A program made the translations under genes and the position numbers. From RYN-230 sp963723595 (GTDB lineage Bacteria; Actinomycetota; Actinomycetes; Streptosporangiales; Streptosporangiaceae), in the NCBI GenBank assembly GCA_963723595.1, contig CAVRRQ010000012.1:12907-76906 (forward strand): a stretch of DNA of 64,000 nt, written 5' to 3'. Below are positions 8,501-17,002 of this stretch, piece after piece. Within the stretch, counting starts at the first letter, position 1. Each line of letters opens with the position of its first letter. The notes beneath the pieces were generated by a model, which worked only from the letters and a program-made list of their open reading frames with translations, made no database searches and had not been told where the DNA came from.

Positions 8501-9292
8501 TTACCGGGCTGCGTGCAGCGGGCCCAGCGGGCCCGGTCGCGTGAGCACCTCCTTCGCTGGCGCGAGCGGGTCGGCGGGCGCGCGCAGCAGGGCGCTCGCG
8601 ATGCGGGCATGAGCGCGGGCCGTGAGCACGAGTACGTAGTTGAACAGCAGGAACGCGACCAGGAAGCAGGCCGCGGCGAGGAGGGCCCGGGGCAGGGTGT
8701 CCACGTAGAGACCCCACGAGCCTGGCCCGTCCGGGCCGTGCGGGAAGTAGCCCAGCGTCACGCCGTGCACCGGCGTGCCGGCGGCGTAGCCCAGGCCGAC
8801 GTTGCCCCGGGGCGCCCAGTACCACGCGGGCAGGGTCACCCCGGCGAGAAGGGTGAGCCAGACGGTCAGCACGAGGGTGTCCAGGCCGAACAGCAGCGGC
8901 CACAGCCCGATCATGTAGGCGGCCTCCCGCCAGGTGGCCGGGTCCCGCCACCGGGTCCTGACCTGCGCCATGATGCCCGGCCGGGTGGCCTGGCGGTAGC
9001 CACCGTGGACTGGCCCGGCCAGCACCGGCCGCAGCCGGGCACGCTCGGCGCTCGCGCAGCCGTGCAGCACCCCGGACGCTGCGACCAGCAGCGGGATCCC
9101 GGCCAGCGTGATCAGGAAGACGGCGGCGGTCACCGTTGCGGTGAAGGCGACGGCGAACAGCAGCCAGCCCGCGACGAAGATGTAGCCGGCCAGGAAGGCG
9201 GCGGCACGCCAGGTGCTGCCCGACACGACCTGGTGCAGCGGGTTCCAGTAGAGCCTCAGCCGGGCCGGCGGCCCGCCATCGCCGGTGCTCAT
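8501..9292 (-). CDS. Stand-alone putative sensor-domain membrane protein
   Basis: 263 aa integral membrane protein with pairs of helices near residues 25-70, 130-155 and 205-235. The layout and text (GYIFVAGWLLFAVAF early; WREAAYMIGLWPLLFG in the middle) match the putative sensor domain found at the N-terminus of many actinobacterial histidine kinases. Here there is no kinase domain after it. ATG at 9292 overlaps the stop of the coiled-coil gene (ATGA), placing it third in an operon behind an ArsR-type regulator. It may be an integral membrane component whose level is set by that regulator. Role unknown. Confidence 0.75.
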   Translation of the reverse strand: MSTGDGGPPARLRLYWNPLHQVVSGSTWRAAAFLAGYIFVAGWLLFAVAFTATVTAAVFLITLAGIPLLVAASGVLHGCASAERARLRPVLAGPVHGGYRQATRPGIMAQVRTRWRDPATWREAAYMIGLWPLLFGLDTLVLTVWLTLLAGVTLPAWYWAPRGNVGLGYAAGTPVHGVTLGYFPHGPDGPGSWGLYVDTLPRALLAAACFLVAFLLFNYVLVLTARAHARIASALLRAPADPLAPAKEVLTRPGPLGPLHAAR

Positions 9293-9576
9293 CCCACGTC
9301 CCGCATCAGCTGCTCGACCGCCTGGACGTGCTCGGTCAGCTTGGCCAGTTCGGTCCGCAGCTCCTGCTGGTTGGCCACGGCTTCCTCGGCGAGCTTGCGG
9401 TACTCGGCCATCGCCACCGCGTCGGCGCGGTGACTCTGCAGCCGGAAGTAGGCCCAGACGATGATGGCGGCCGCCGCGCAGATGCAGAACGGGATGCCCA
9501 GGCCGATAAGGATGCCTGCTTCCGCGCTGCTGGTCAGTGCGGCCACGTGCGCCGCGGCCACGTGCGTCGCGGTCAT
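9289..9576 (-). CDS. Small membrane-anchored coiled-coil protein
   Basis: 95 aa. One transmembrane helix (residues about 20-43, GILIGLGIPFCICAAAAIIV) is followed by a charged helical tail rich in Ala, Glu and Gln with heptad character to the C-terminus, suggesting a coiled coil on the cytosolic side. ATGA overlaps link it to the regulator upstream and the sensor-domain protein downstream, so all three are made together. Family not recognised; small proteins of this shape often sit beside padR/arsR-like regulators and sensor domains in actinomycetes. Partner or scaffold role is inference. Confidence 0.7.
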   Translation of the reverse strand: MTATHVAAAHVAALTSSAEAGILIGLGIPFCICAAAAIIVWAYFRLQSHRADAVAMAEYRKLAEEAVANQQELRTELAKLTEHVQAVEQLMRDVG

Positions 9577-9929
9577 CGGACGTGTCCTTCCGGGCTGGTC
9601 TCTTGGGTGTCCACGTCGTCCCCTTCCGCGCCGCTGCCGTTACGCAGGGCCGAGATGATCGTTTCGGCGTTGAGGTGCAGGTCGAACGGGGCCAGCTCGA
9701 AGTACTTCATGGCCTTGCCGTCCTCCGACAACTCCAGCTGGCCGGCCACCAGGCCCGCCTTCTCCAGCTTGTCCAGGTGCATGTACAGCAGCGGCCGGGA
9801 CATGCCGAGCCGCCGGGCCAGCTCGCTGACGTGCACCCGGCCGTCCCGCAGCTCGGCGACGATCCGCATCCGGTGCGGGTTCGCCACCGCCGTGAGCACG
9901 GTAAGCAGCTCGTCACTGGTAAGCGTCAC
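9573..9929 (-). CDS. ArsR-type winged-helix transcriptional regulator
   Basis: About 118 aa DNA-binding protein. The winged helix-turn-helix is clear: LTAVANPHRMRIVAELRD, then VSELARRLGMSRPLLYMHLDKLEKAGLV with recognition helix SRPLLYMHL, and a short wing. There is no Cys pair of the metal-sensing type, so a different signal or partner is expected. The start GTG at 9929 is preferred over GTG at 9950: it has AGAAGG seven bases upstream and leaves a reasonable leader from the promoter at 9963-9991. First gene of a three-gene overlapping operon with a coiled-coil membrane protein and a sensor-domain protein, which it probably autoregulates. Confidence 0.85.
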   Translation of the reverse strand: MTLTSDELLTVLTAVANPHRMRIVAELRDGRVHVSELARRLGMSRPLLYMHLDKLEKAGLVAGQLELSEDGKAMKYFELAPFDLHLNAETIISALRNGSGAEGDDVDTQETSPEGHVR

Positions 9930-9962
9930 TCCTGGCCCTTCTTCTTTCACCTGTCAGAAAAA

Positions 9963-9991
9963 ACTTACACGTGGAAGGGAGACGAGTCAAC
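9963..9991 (-). promoter_or_regulatory. Sigma-70-type promoter of the ArsR operon
   Basis: On the minus strand TTGACT (9991-9986) is followed, after exactly 17 bases, by TAAGTT (9968-9963). This is a good housekeeping -35/-10 pair ending about 34 bases before the chosen start codon. An AT-rich run (TTTTTT) follows, unusual in this GC-rich sequence. Confidence 0.6.
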
Positions 9992-10059
9992 TGGTTGCGG
10001 CCGTGGCCCGATCAGGCGGCGGATACCCGGCGCGCCGCCGGGTCAGCGAAGATGTCCCT

Positions 10060-10671
10060 ATGGGAGAACTGATCCTGCTCCGGCACGGCCAGACGGAGTG
10101 GAGCAAGGCCGGGCGGCACACCGGGCGGACGGACATCCCGCTCACGACCGACGGCGAGGCGGCCGCCAAGTCGCTGGCCCCGGCGCTGGCCGGGCGGCAG
10201 ATCCGGGCCGTGTTCAGCAGCCCGGCCCAGCGGGCGATGCGGACCGCGGAACTGGCCGGGCTGGCCCCTGTGCCCGACCCCGATCTGCTGGAGTGGGACT
10301 ACGGCGGCTACGAGGGCATGACCACGCCCCAGATCAGGGAGCAGCGCCCCGGCTGGTACCTGTGGCGGGACGGGGTGATCCCCGGCGACGCCGATCACCC
10401 GGGCGAAACCGTCGAGCAGGTCGGGGCGCGCGCGGACGCGGCACTGGCCCGGGTGCGGCCGCTGCTGGCCGGGGGGGACGTGGTGCTGGTGGCCCACGCT
10501 CACTTCCTGAGGATCCTGACCGCCCGCTGGCTGGGCCTGGAGCCGGCCGGGGGCCGCCTGTTCCGCCTGGACACGGGGACCCTGTCCAGCCTGGGCACGG
10601 AGCACGGCCAGCCGGTCATGCTGACGTGGAACACCCCGCCGGGCCCGGGCCCTGAGCTGGCCGGGCCCTGA
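10060..10671 (+). CDS. Histidine phosphatase family protein
   Basis: 203 aa phosphoglycerate-mutase-like phosphatase. The catalytic motif LLRHGQTEWS is at residues 5-14 with the phospho-accepting His in RHG. FSSPAQRAMRTAELAG gives the second Arg, and the distal catalytic His is in VLVAHAHFLRILTA. Family members remove phosphate from small metabolites; the substrate is not predictable. ATG at 10060 is the first start consistent with the family. It stands alone, facing the MpaB gene across a short region, and its stop lies in a 16-bp tandem repeat. Confidence 0.9.
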   Translation: MGELILLRHGQTEWSKAGRHTGRTDIPLTTDGEAAAKSLAPALAGRQIRAVFSSPAQRAMRTAELAGLAPVPDPDLLEWDYGGYEGMTTPQIREQRPGWYLWRDGVIPGDADHPGETVEQVGARADAALARVRPLLAGGDVVLVAHAHFLRILTARWLGLEPAGGRLFRLDTGTLSSLGTEHGQPVMLTWNTPPGPGPELAGP

Positions 10672-10681
10672 GCTGGCCGGG
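10650..10681. repeat. Two perfect copies of a 16-bp repeat over a stop codon
   Basis: CCCTGAGCTGGCCGGG occurs twice head-to-tail. The second copy carries the in-frame TGA of the phosphatase gene, so the repeat may have arisen by slippage and added five codons to it. Confidence 0.55.
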
Positions 10682-10683
10682 CC

Positions 10684-11469
10684 TTAAGCAGCGGGCCTGA
10701 GCAAGGCCCCGGGCAGCCGGGTCATCCCCTCGTGGAAGGCGCGCAGCGCCGCCGTGGCGGCCAGGTCCGTCACCACGACGCCCGGTGTCCCGTACATCCG
10801 GCGCGCCCAGCGCGGCAGGGACGCGAAGGCCAGGGCGCCGACCGAGGGCATGGCCAGCTTGACCGGCAGCTGGGCGGCGGGCACGCGCAGGTTGACCGAG
10901 CGCACCATGGCCTGCCTGGCCTCCGGCGTGACGCGCAGGCCCGGGCGGGCCGCGGTGATGTACGCCTCCAGGTCCGCGGCGGAGCCGGGCACCTGGGCCG
11001 GGTCCAGGCCGACCACCGCGGCCGCGCGCCGCTGCTCGGCCACGAAGGCGTCGGCGTCCGCCCCGGACAGCGGCGTGCCGCTGCGCCGGGCCACGTCCAG
11101 ATAGGACGAGACCTCGCCGCAGTGCACCCACAGGAGCAGCTCGGGGTCGTCCAGGCGGAACCGGGTGCCGTCCGCGTCCACCCCGGTCAGCGTGGCGTGG
11201 ATCTTCCGGATCCGTCGCCCGGCCCGCTCGACCTCGGCCCGGCTGCCGTAAGTCCGGATCCGGACGAACTCGGCCGTGCGCAGGAACCGGCCCCACGCCT
11301 CGTGCCGGTCGGCGAACGCCGTGTTCTGCCAGGTGCCGCGCATCACCCGGGGGTGCAGGGCCTGCAGGTACGCGGCCCGGAAGCCGCCCACCCAGACCTC
11401 CGGCCGTTCCATGATCCGCCAGGTCACCGAGCCGGGACCGAAGAGCCCGTCCTCGCCAGGAGTGCGCAC
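10684..11469 (-). CDS. MpaB-type oxygenase family protein (DUF2236)
   Basis: 261 aa soluble helical protein of the MpaB/latex-clearing-protein-like family, thought to bind haem b and act on hydrophobic substrates. Visible family text: FGPGSVTWRIMERPEV at the N-terminus, YLQALHPRVMRGTWQNT with the conserved His, RIRTYGSRAEVERAGRRI, and LLWVHCGEVSSYL with another conserved His. Length fits the family. It lies downstream of cutA by 16 bases on the same strand, so it may share the transcript that starts with the liv genes. The substrate is unknown. Confidence 0.85.
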   Translation of the reverse strand: MRTPGEDGLFGPGSVTWRIMERPEVWVGGFRAAYLQALHPRVMRGTWQNTAFADRHEAWGRFLRTAEFVRIRTYGSRAEVERAGRRIRKIHATLTGVDADGTRFRLDDPELLLWVHCGEVSSYLDVARRSGTPLSGADADAFVAEQRRAAAVVGLDPAQVPGSAADLEAYITAARPGLRVTPEARQAMVRSVNLRVPAAQLPVKLAMPSVGALAFASLPRWARRMYGTPGVVVTDLAATAALRAFHEGMTRLPGALLRPAA

Positions 11470-11485
11470 GGCAGTCCTTCCACGG

Positions 11486-11806
11486 TCACTGCGGCTGAGT
11501 TACTTCCCTGATCCAGCTTAGATAGGCCGCGGATCCCGCCACGATCGGCGTCGCGACGATCTCCGGCTCGTCGTAGCTGTGCCGCTGGGCGAGGAAGTCC
11601 GCGAGCTCCTGGTAACGGGCGGCGGGCAGCTTCAGCAGCAGCGCCCACTCCTCGGCCCGCTCGAGATCGCCTTCCCACCAGTAGCTGCTCAGCACCGGGC
11701 CGGTCACCTGCGCGCAGGCCGCCAGCCGGGCCTGCACCGCATCGCGTCCCAGCTCGACGGCCTCGGCCCGGGAGTCGGTGGTCGTCTGGACCTGGAGGTA
11801 CTGCAC
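11486..11806 (-). CDS. cutA: Divalent-cation tolerance protein CutA
   Basis: Small trimeric protein, 106 aa from GTG at 11806, which matches the normal CutA length; an upstream start at 11887 would add 27 atypical residues. Family landmarks: VQTTTDSRAEA (the T-T-x-x-x-x-A-E start), ARLAACAQV, SYWWEGDLE, and near the end IVATPIVAGSAAYLSWI. CutA proteins bind copper and have been tied to metal tolerance, but the physiological role is unsettled. It sits between the liv cluster and the MpaB gene on the same strand. Confidence 0.9.
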   Translation of the reverse strand: MQYLQVQTTTDSRAEAVELGRDAVQARLAACAQVTGPVLSSYWWEGDLERAEEWALLLKLPAARYQELADFLAQRHSYDEPEIVATPIVAGSAAYLSWIREVTQPQ

Positions 11807-11908
11807 GGGTGGCCACCCAGCATCCGCACCGCGCTGGCGTCTCGCCGGGACCAGCGTGATCCGTGCCGCCGTGATCCGCCATGTCACCCGATGCTACGCC
11901 TGGCCGGC

Positions 11909-12677
11909 TCAGGCGTCCCCGGACGGCGCGGCCGCCGCTCCCCGGCCGCCGAGGAACGAGTCCACGAAGTCCGGGCGGCCGGACAGCTCGGCGGGAGTGC
12001 CCTGCATCCGCACCTCGCCGCCACCGAGCACATACGAGCGGTCCGAGATGGCCAGCACCGCCTTGGCACGCTGCTCGACGATGAGCACCGCGGCCCCGCT
12101 CTCGGCCAGCTGGCGGACGTGCTCGGTGAGCAGCGCGGTAGCGACGATGGGGGCGAGGTTGGCGGTCGGCTCGTCGAGCAGGAACAGGCCCGGGTCGAGC
12201 ATGAGCACGCGGCCCATGGCCAGCATCTTGCGCTCGCCGCCGCTGAGCTTCCCGGCGCTGCGGCCGAGCATGGCGCCGAGCCGGGGGAAGATGGCCAGCA
12301 CCCGCTCGACACGGCCCGCTACCTGCGACCGGCGCAGCAGGTAGCCGCCCATCTCGAGGTTCTCCTTGACGCTGAGCGGGCTGAATATGTCGTCCACCTG
12401 GGGCACGTACCCGACGGCGGCCCGGGCGATCTCTTCGGGTGCGCGAGTTGGTGAGGTCCCGGTCCCCGACCCTCACCGTGCCGGACGACACGTGCACCAC
12501 GCCGGCCAGGCTCTTGAGCAGCGTGCTCTTACCTGACCCGTTGGGGCCGACGAGGGAGACCACCTCTCCCGGGTCGGCGCTCAGCGTGATGTCCCGGATC
12601 ACCGGGTCGCCGCCGTAGCCGGCGGTGACCTTCTCGGCCCGCAGCGGGAGGCCGGGCAGGGCGAGCTCAGCCGACAA
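11909..12677 (-). CDS. livF: Branched-chain-type ABC importer ATPase, LivF (frame break near 12440)
   Basis: Second ATPase of a HAAT-family importer. The first frame gives AEKVTAGYGG, Walker A GPNGSGKST and SGTVRVGDRDLTNS. The rest continues in another frame: EEIARAAVGYVPQVDDIFSP, signature KLSGGERKMLAMG, Walker B LFLLDEPTANLAP and VLIVEQRAKA. The shift sits in ACCCGAAGAG near 12440, where one base would restore a perfect LivF. ATG at 12677 overlaps the livMG stop by 11 bases. In the cell it would sit as a heterodimer with the ATPase part of LivMG under the permeases. Probably functional if the break is an assembly error. Confidence 0.85.
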
Positions 12678-14550
12678 GGTAGGCCTCCACGACCTCGCTG
12701 CGGCCCCGCAGCTGTTCCATCGTTCCCTCGGCCAGGACCGCGCCCTCGGCCATCACCACGACCGGGTCGCAGAACTCGTCCATGATGGCCAGCTCGTGCT
12801 CCACCATGAGGATCGTCATCCCCTCCCCGCAGAGCGCCACCAGCTCGTTGCCGATGCGCCGGGCCAGGTTCGGGTGCACGCCCGCCATCGGCTCATCGAG
12901 GAGCAGCGTGGCCGGCTCGGCCATCAGCGCCCGCATGATCTCGACCAGCCTGCGCTGGCCGCCGCTCAGGTCACCGGCGTAGTGGTTGGCGAACTGCTCC
13001 AGGCCGAACCGCTCGAGGATGGCTTCGGCCCGGTCGATCGCCGCTGTCTCATCCGCCTGCCAGTAACGCTTGCCGAGCAGGGAACCGCGGAAGGTGTCCC
13101 CCCGGTTGCCGGGGACCGCGGACAGCAGGTTTTCCATCACGGTGAGCCGCTTGAACTCGCTGGCCAGCTGGAAGGTCCGGACCAGCCCCAGCCGGGCCCG
13201 CCGGAAGGCCGGCACCCCGGTGATGTCGCGGCCCTCGTAGATGATCTTCCCGGACGTCACCGGGAGGGTCCCGGCCAGCATGGCCAGCAGGGTGGACTTC
13301 CCGGCCCCGTTCGGCCCGATCAGCCCGGTCAGCGTGCCCTTCCGGACCTGGATCGACACCCCGGCCACCGCCCGCACCCCGCCGAACTCCCGGGCCACGT
13401 CCACCGTTTCCAGCATCACCGGCCGGTCCTGCGCCGCGGCCGGCAGCTGGTCGTGAGCCCCCGGTGCCGGCCCGCGGAGTGCCGCCGGGCGGGATGCCGC
13501 CGGGCGGGGCGAAGGCACGGCCGCCGCTGCCGGGCCGCCGGGCGGCGCGCCGCCCGGCGGCGCTGACGTCCTGGCGGCCGCCCGGGTCGGGGGCGCGTGG
13601 ATGACCCGCTTGCGCTCCGGCAGGATGCCCTGCGGCCGCACCCACAGGAAGATCACGATGAGCAGGCCGATCGCCACCCACTGCAGTGAGGGGATCAGGT
13701 TGGGCGGCAGGCTGTTCGAGGTGGGGATGAACCGGGTGATCTCCTCGAAACCCACAGGGACCAGGATGGCCCCGAGGATCGCGCCGAGGTGGTTGCCGGC
13801 TCCGCCGATGATGACCGCGGCGAACAGGACAACGGTTTCCGCGTAGCCCCACGCGGCCGGGGACCACGTGGTGATGTACGTGACCAGGATCCCGCCGCTC
13901 AGCCCGGCGATAGCCCCGCCGGTGACCAGCATCGCGGTGCGCAGCGAGAGCAGGTTCTTGCCCAGCGAGTCCGCGACCACGTCGTTGTCCCGCATGGCGC
14001 GCAGGCTGCGGCCGTACGGGGAACCGGTGATCCGGCGGACGAGCAGGTAGACCGCCAGGGCCAGGACGATGGCCGCCACGGTGAACACCCACTGGTACCC
14101 GGCCGTCTGCACGCTGAACACGTTGTCGCCGTGCAGCGGCGTGGGAATGAGCGACAGGCCCGCGTCGCCGTTCAGCAGCGGCCGGTAGTTCGTCACCAGC
14201 AGGTTCAGCAGGACCGCGGTCACCAGGAGCCCCACCGCGGCGAAGTCACCGCGGAGCCTGCGGCCCACCAGGAACGTGAACGGCACCGCGATCAGGCCGC
14301 CGACCACCGCCGCGCCGATCCACGGCAGCGGGAACGGCAGGTTCAGCCCGCCGATGTACGACTGGAACCCGCCGTTGGCTGAGTCATGCGGCAGGGCCAG
14401 GACCGCCGCGGCGTACCCGCCCGCGGCCTGGAAGATGATGAAGCCGAAGTTGGTGACGCCCGCCACCCCGAACTGCTGGCTGAGGCCCAGGCAGGCCATG
14501 GCGTCCACCGCGGCGTAGACCAGCAGGTTGATGAGATAGAAGGCGTTCAT
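12667..14550 (-). CDS. Fused LivM permease - LivG ATPase of a branched-chain-type ABC importer
   Basis: 627 aa fusion. Residues about 1-320 are a LivM-type permease with some ten helices and the EAA-like segment YGRSLRAMRDNDVVADSLG. A 60-residue Pro/Ala/Gly linker follows (about 325-380). The rest is a LivG-type ATPase with FGGVRAVAGVSI, Walker A GPNGAGKST, signature LSGGQRRLVEI, Walker B TLLLDEPMAGVHP and LMVEHELAIMD. Such permease-ATPase fusions occur in actinobacteria. It is preceded by livH (63 bases away) and overlaps livF. Substrates of this family include branched-chain amino acids, urea, amides and aromatic acids; the neighbouring FAH-type hydrolase suggests an organic acid rather than leucine. 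Confidence 0.92.
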   Translation of the reverse strand: MNAFYLINLLVYAAVDAMACLGLSQQFGVAGVTNFGFIIFQAAGGYAAAVLALPHDSANGGFQSYIGGLNLPFPLPWIGAAVVGGLIAVPFTFLVGRRLRGDFAAVGLLVTAVLLNLLVTNYRPLLNGDAGLSLIPTPLHGDNVFSVQTAGYQWVFTVAAIVLALAVYLLVRRITGSPYGRSLRAMRDNDVVADSLGKNLLSLRTAMLVTGGAIAGLSGGILVTYITTWSPAAWGYAETVVLFAAVIIGGAGNHLGAILGAILVPVGFEEITRFIPTSNSLPPNLIPSLQWVAIGLLIVIFLWVRPQGILPERKRVIHAPPTRAAARTSAPPGGAPPGGPAAAAVPSPRPAASRPAALRGPAPGAHDQLPAAAQDRPVMLETVDVAREFGGVRAVAGVSIQVRKGTLTGLIGPNGAGKSTLLAMLAGTLPVTSGKIIYEGRDITGVPAFRRARLGLVRTFQLASEFKRLTVMENLLSAVPGNRGDTFRGSLLGKRYWQADETAAIDRAEAILERFGLEQFANHYAGDLSGGQRRLVEIMRALMAEPATLLLDEPMAGVHPNLARRIGNELVALCGEGMTILMVEHELAIMDEFCDPVVVMAEGAVLAEGTMEQLRGRSEVVEAYLVG

Positions 14551-14612
14551 CCGGCTCCCCGCCTGACCCTCATACGGCTCCCCGCCTGATCGTCATGTCC
14601 CGGGCCTGATTC

Positions 14613-15480
14613 TCATGCCCGGGCCCCGAGCAGCCCGGTCGGGCGCACCCCGAGCACGATGAGCAGCGCCACGAACGCGACGACGTACTTGTAGTCGGCC
14701 GTGATGTAGGCCGCGCTGACCTCGGTGGCCAGCCCGATGATCACGGCGCCGAGCATCGCGCCGTAGGCCTGGCCGGGGCCGCCCAGGAAGACGGCGGCCA
14801 GGATGAGCACGAGGAACAGGTCGGTCGCGGTGGCGTCGAAGCTGCCCGAGTCCATGGCGAACACCACGCCGGCCAGCCCGCACAGCCCGCCGGTCAGCGC
14901 CCAGGTCACGGTGATGACCCGGTTGGTCCGGATGCCGCAGTTGCGGGCCAGCGACTTGTTGGCCGCCGTCGCGCGCATGGCCTTGCCCAGCCGCGTGTAG
15001 CGCAGCAGCCCGTGCACGCCGATCATGACCACCAGGCTCAGCGCGATGACGACCACCTGGACGACGCTCAGGATCAGGCCGCCCAGGTGTCAGCGTCGGC
15101 CCCTGGCTCATGGTGTAGGAGACCGCGGTCCCGCCCGCCAGTGCCTGGACGCCGAACTCGACGATGAGGGTCATCCCGAGCGACACGATCACCATCGTGA
15201 TCGGCGACGTGCCGCGCCGCTGGAACGGCGTGTACACGCCGGAGTTGAGCAGCACCGAGCCGAGCGAGCATGCGATCACCGCCGCCACCAGGCCGACCCA
15301 GACCGACAGCCCGGCCTGATTCACCACGTAGGCCACGAACGCCCCGGCGATCATGATGGCGCCGAACGCCAGGTTGAGCACGTCGGTGACGCCGAACTGG
15401 AGGGTGAAGCCGACCGACGCGATGGCCAGCACCGAGGCGGTGACCAGCCCGAAGCCGAGCGCGGAGAGGAAGATCGTCAC
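14613..15480 (-). CDS. livH: Branched-chain-type ABC importer permease, LivH (frame break near 15087)
   Basis: Inner-membrane permease. The first part, from ATG at 15480, reads as LivH: FTLQFGVTDVLNLAFGAIM, YTPFQRRGTSPITMVIVSLG. After MSQGPTLT the frame changes; the continuation LGGLILSVVQVVVIALSL then runs through TRLGKAMRATAANKSLA (the cytosolic EAA-type loop) and FLGGPGQAYGAMLGA to the end at 14613. About eight helices in all, normal for the family. The break lies in CTGACACCTGGG near 15087; one base restores the protein. Between livK and the livMG fusion, all same strand. Confidence 0.87.
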
Positions 15481-15571
15481 GGGCCGCCCGTCCCTGCGCC
15501 GTCCCTGCGCCGCCCGGGCTCCCCCGGGGGGACGCGGGAGCCTGGGCGGCGGGGTGGCGTGGTGCCGGCGG

Positions 15572-16912
15572 TCATCCGGCCAGGGCCCTCAGCTGGGCAG
15601 CGGTCAGGTTGCCGACCACCTTGACCGCGCCGGAGGAGGTGTAGGTATCGACCTGGAAGATGCCGGTCGAGTCGTGGTAGCTGTCGAAGTTGGTCGGCCC
15701 GCCCGGCCCTTCGTACCGGATCGCCTTCCCGGCCTTGAGCGAGGTGGCGCACTGGGCGAACGAGTAGCACACCGTGGCGCCGGGTACCCCGTTCCCGATC
15801 TTGATGATGTCCGGGCCGTAGACGCTCGGGGAGGTGCTCTTCGACATGAGCATGGCCAGCGCGGCCAGGTTGATCCCGTCGTAGAGATGCACACCGCCCG
15901 GGGCGCTCAGGTAGGTGGTGAAGTCACCGGTGGCTCCCGGCACCTTGCCCTGCTGGGACAGCAGCGCCTTGGAGAAGGCCTGGTAAGCAGGCCCGCTGGA
16001 CTCCACGACCAGGTTGTCCGCGTGGAACCCGGACACGAAGGCCGAGGCGCCGACCGCGGCCGCCGCGGACTTGAAGAACGCCGGGGAGATGGCTGCGGAC
16101 GTGCCGATCACCGGGATCATCTTGCCGCCGTTGAGCTGCTTGATCTCGGAGAAGAGGGTGGGATCGGCGGCCCCGAGTGCCTCGGTCATGATCGCGTCGG
16201 GATGCGAATGGACGATCGCCTCGGCCTCACTGCGGAACGTGGTCGCCTTGAGATCGAGCGTCTGGTTGGTCGTCAGCGTGATCCCGGCCTTCTTCAGCGC
16301 GCTGACCGCGGGCTGGATGAAGGTCTGGGACCCGATGTCGTTACCGAACGCCAGGGCGATCCGCTTGTAGTGCAGCTGCTGGGCGATGGCGACCATGGCG
16401 TAGGACTCCTCCAGGTCGGGAGGAACCAGCCGGTAGAAGTACGGGTAGTGGACGCTGTCGAACTCGGACTGCCCGGTCATGCAGAACATGGCCATCTTGT
16501 GCGCGTTGATGACCGGGGCGACCGAGGCCGCCTCGTCGGAGGTGCAGCCGATGACCAGGGCCAGGCCGGGGTGGAGGCGAACATCTGGTTCACCGCCGGG
16601 ACGGCGTCGGCCGGGATCGCCGCGGGTGTCCACGCTCTTGCAGGTCAGCGTGTGCCCGAGCACGCCGCCGGCCTGGTTGATGGCCGCGGTCGCGCCGTAG
16701 CAGGAGGCCAGGTACGTCGGGCCCAGCGCGGCGTCGGCGCCGCTGAACGGCGCGACGTCGGCCACGGTGAGCTTGCTGCCGGACGGCTGCTGCTGGGGCT
16801 GCCGCCCGCTGAGCTGCCGCCGCTGGAACTGCTGCAGGCGGCCAGGCCGTGGCCAGGACGCCGGCGGCCAGCATCGCTCCGCCGCGCACGGCCGACGGGT
16901 CGTGAACTGCAT
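15572..16912 (-). CDS. ABC importer substrate-binding lipoprotein, LivK-like (several frame breaks)
   Basis: Extracytoplasmic binding protein of the HAAT type, about 445 aa. ATG at 16912 follows GGAGGGG. The lipoprotein signal is scattered over three frames: SAVRGGAMLAAGVLATA in one, LAACSSSSGGS (lipobox Cys) in another. The mature protein starts with KLTVADVAPFSGADAALGP. A short out-of-frame patch (16570-16615), where ADAVPAVNQMFAS is the sensible reading, separates SVDTRGDP from LALVIGCTSDEAA. The rest is continuous, with VINAHKMAMFCMTGQ, YYRL-type text, LALFG-like IALAFGND and a C-terminal lobe. Two compensating indels with protein-like text in each frame point to sequence error. The ligand is unknown. 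Confidence 0.85.
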   Translation of the reverse strand: MQFTTRRPCAAERCWPPASWPRPGRLQQFQRRQLSGRQPQQQPSGSKLTVADVAPFSGADAALGPTYLASCYGATAAINQAGGVLGHTLTCKSVDTRGDPGRRRPGGEPDVRLHPGLALVIGCTSDEAASVAPVINAHKMAMFCMTGQSEFDSVHYPYFYRLVPPDLEESYAMVAIAQQLHYKRIALAFGNDIGSQTFIQPAVSALKKAGITLTTNQTLDLKATTFRSEAEAIVHSHPDAIMTEALGAADPTLFSEIKQLNGGKMIPVIGTSAAISPAFFKSAAAAVGASAFVSGFHADNLVVESSGPAYQAFSKALLSQQGKVPGATGDFTTYLSAPGGVHLYDGINLAALAMLMSKSTSPSVYGPDIIKIGNGVPGATVCYSFAQCATSLKAGKAIRYEGPGGPTNFDSYHDSTGIFQVDTYTSSGAVKVVGNLTAAQLRALAG

Positions 16913-17002
16913 CGTGCCCCTCCGGTACCCGGTGGAGCGGACGTGCCTCGGGTCGTGATACGGCGCTGTCCGGCTCCGGACTTCGGGATCGGAGTGACGT
17001 GC

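Noticed and set aside
8367..8951. N-terminal extension of the second MMPL protein to 8951
   Set aside because: The extra 195 residues are antisense-like text over the sensor-domain gene. ATG 8366 has a good ribosome-binding site and gives the same N-terminus type as the paralogue.
2791..9950. A lipid or antibiotic biosynthetic cluster around the MMPL genes
   Set aside because: No polyketide, peptide-synthetase, acyltransferase or glycosyltransferase genes lie in the region; only transporters and regulators are present.
12430..12450. Programmed frameshifting in livF and other genes
   Set aside because: No slippery heptamer with a downstream structure recurs at the breaks. They fall at unrelated G/C runs in many unrelated genes, in both directions of shift.
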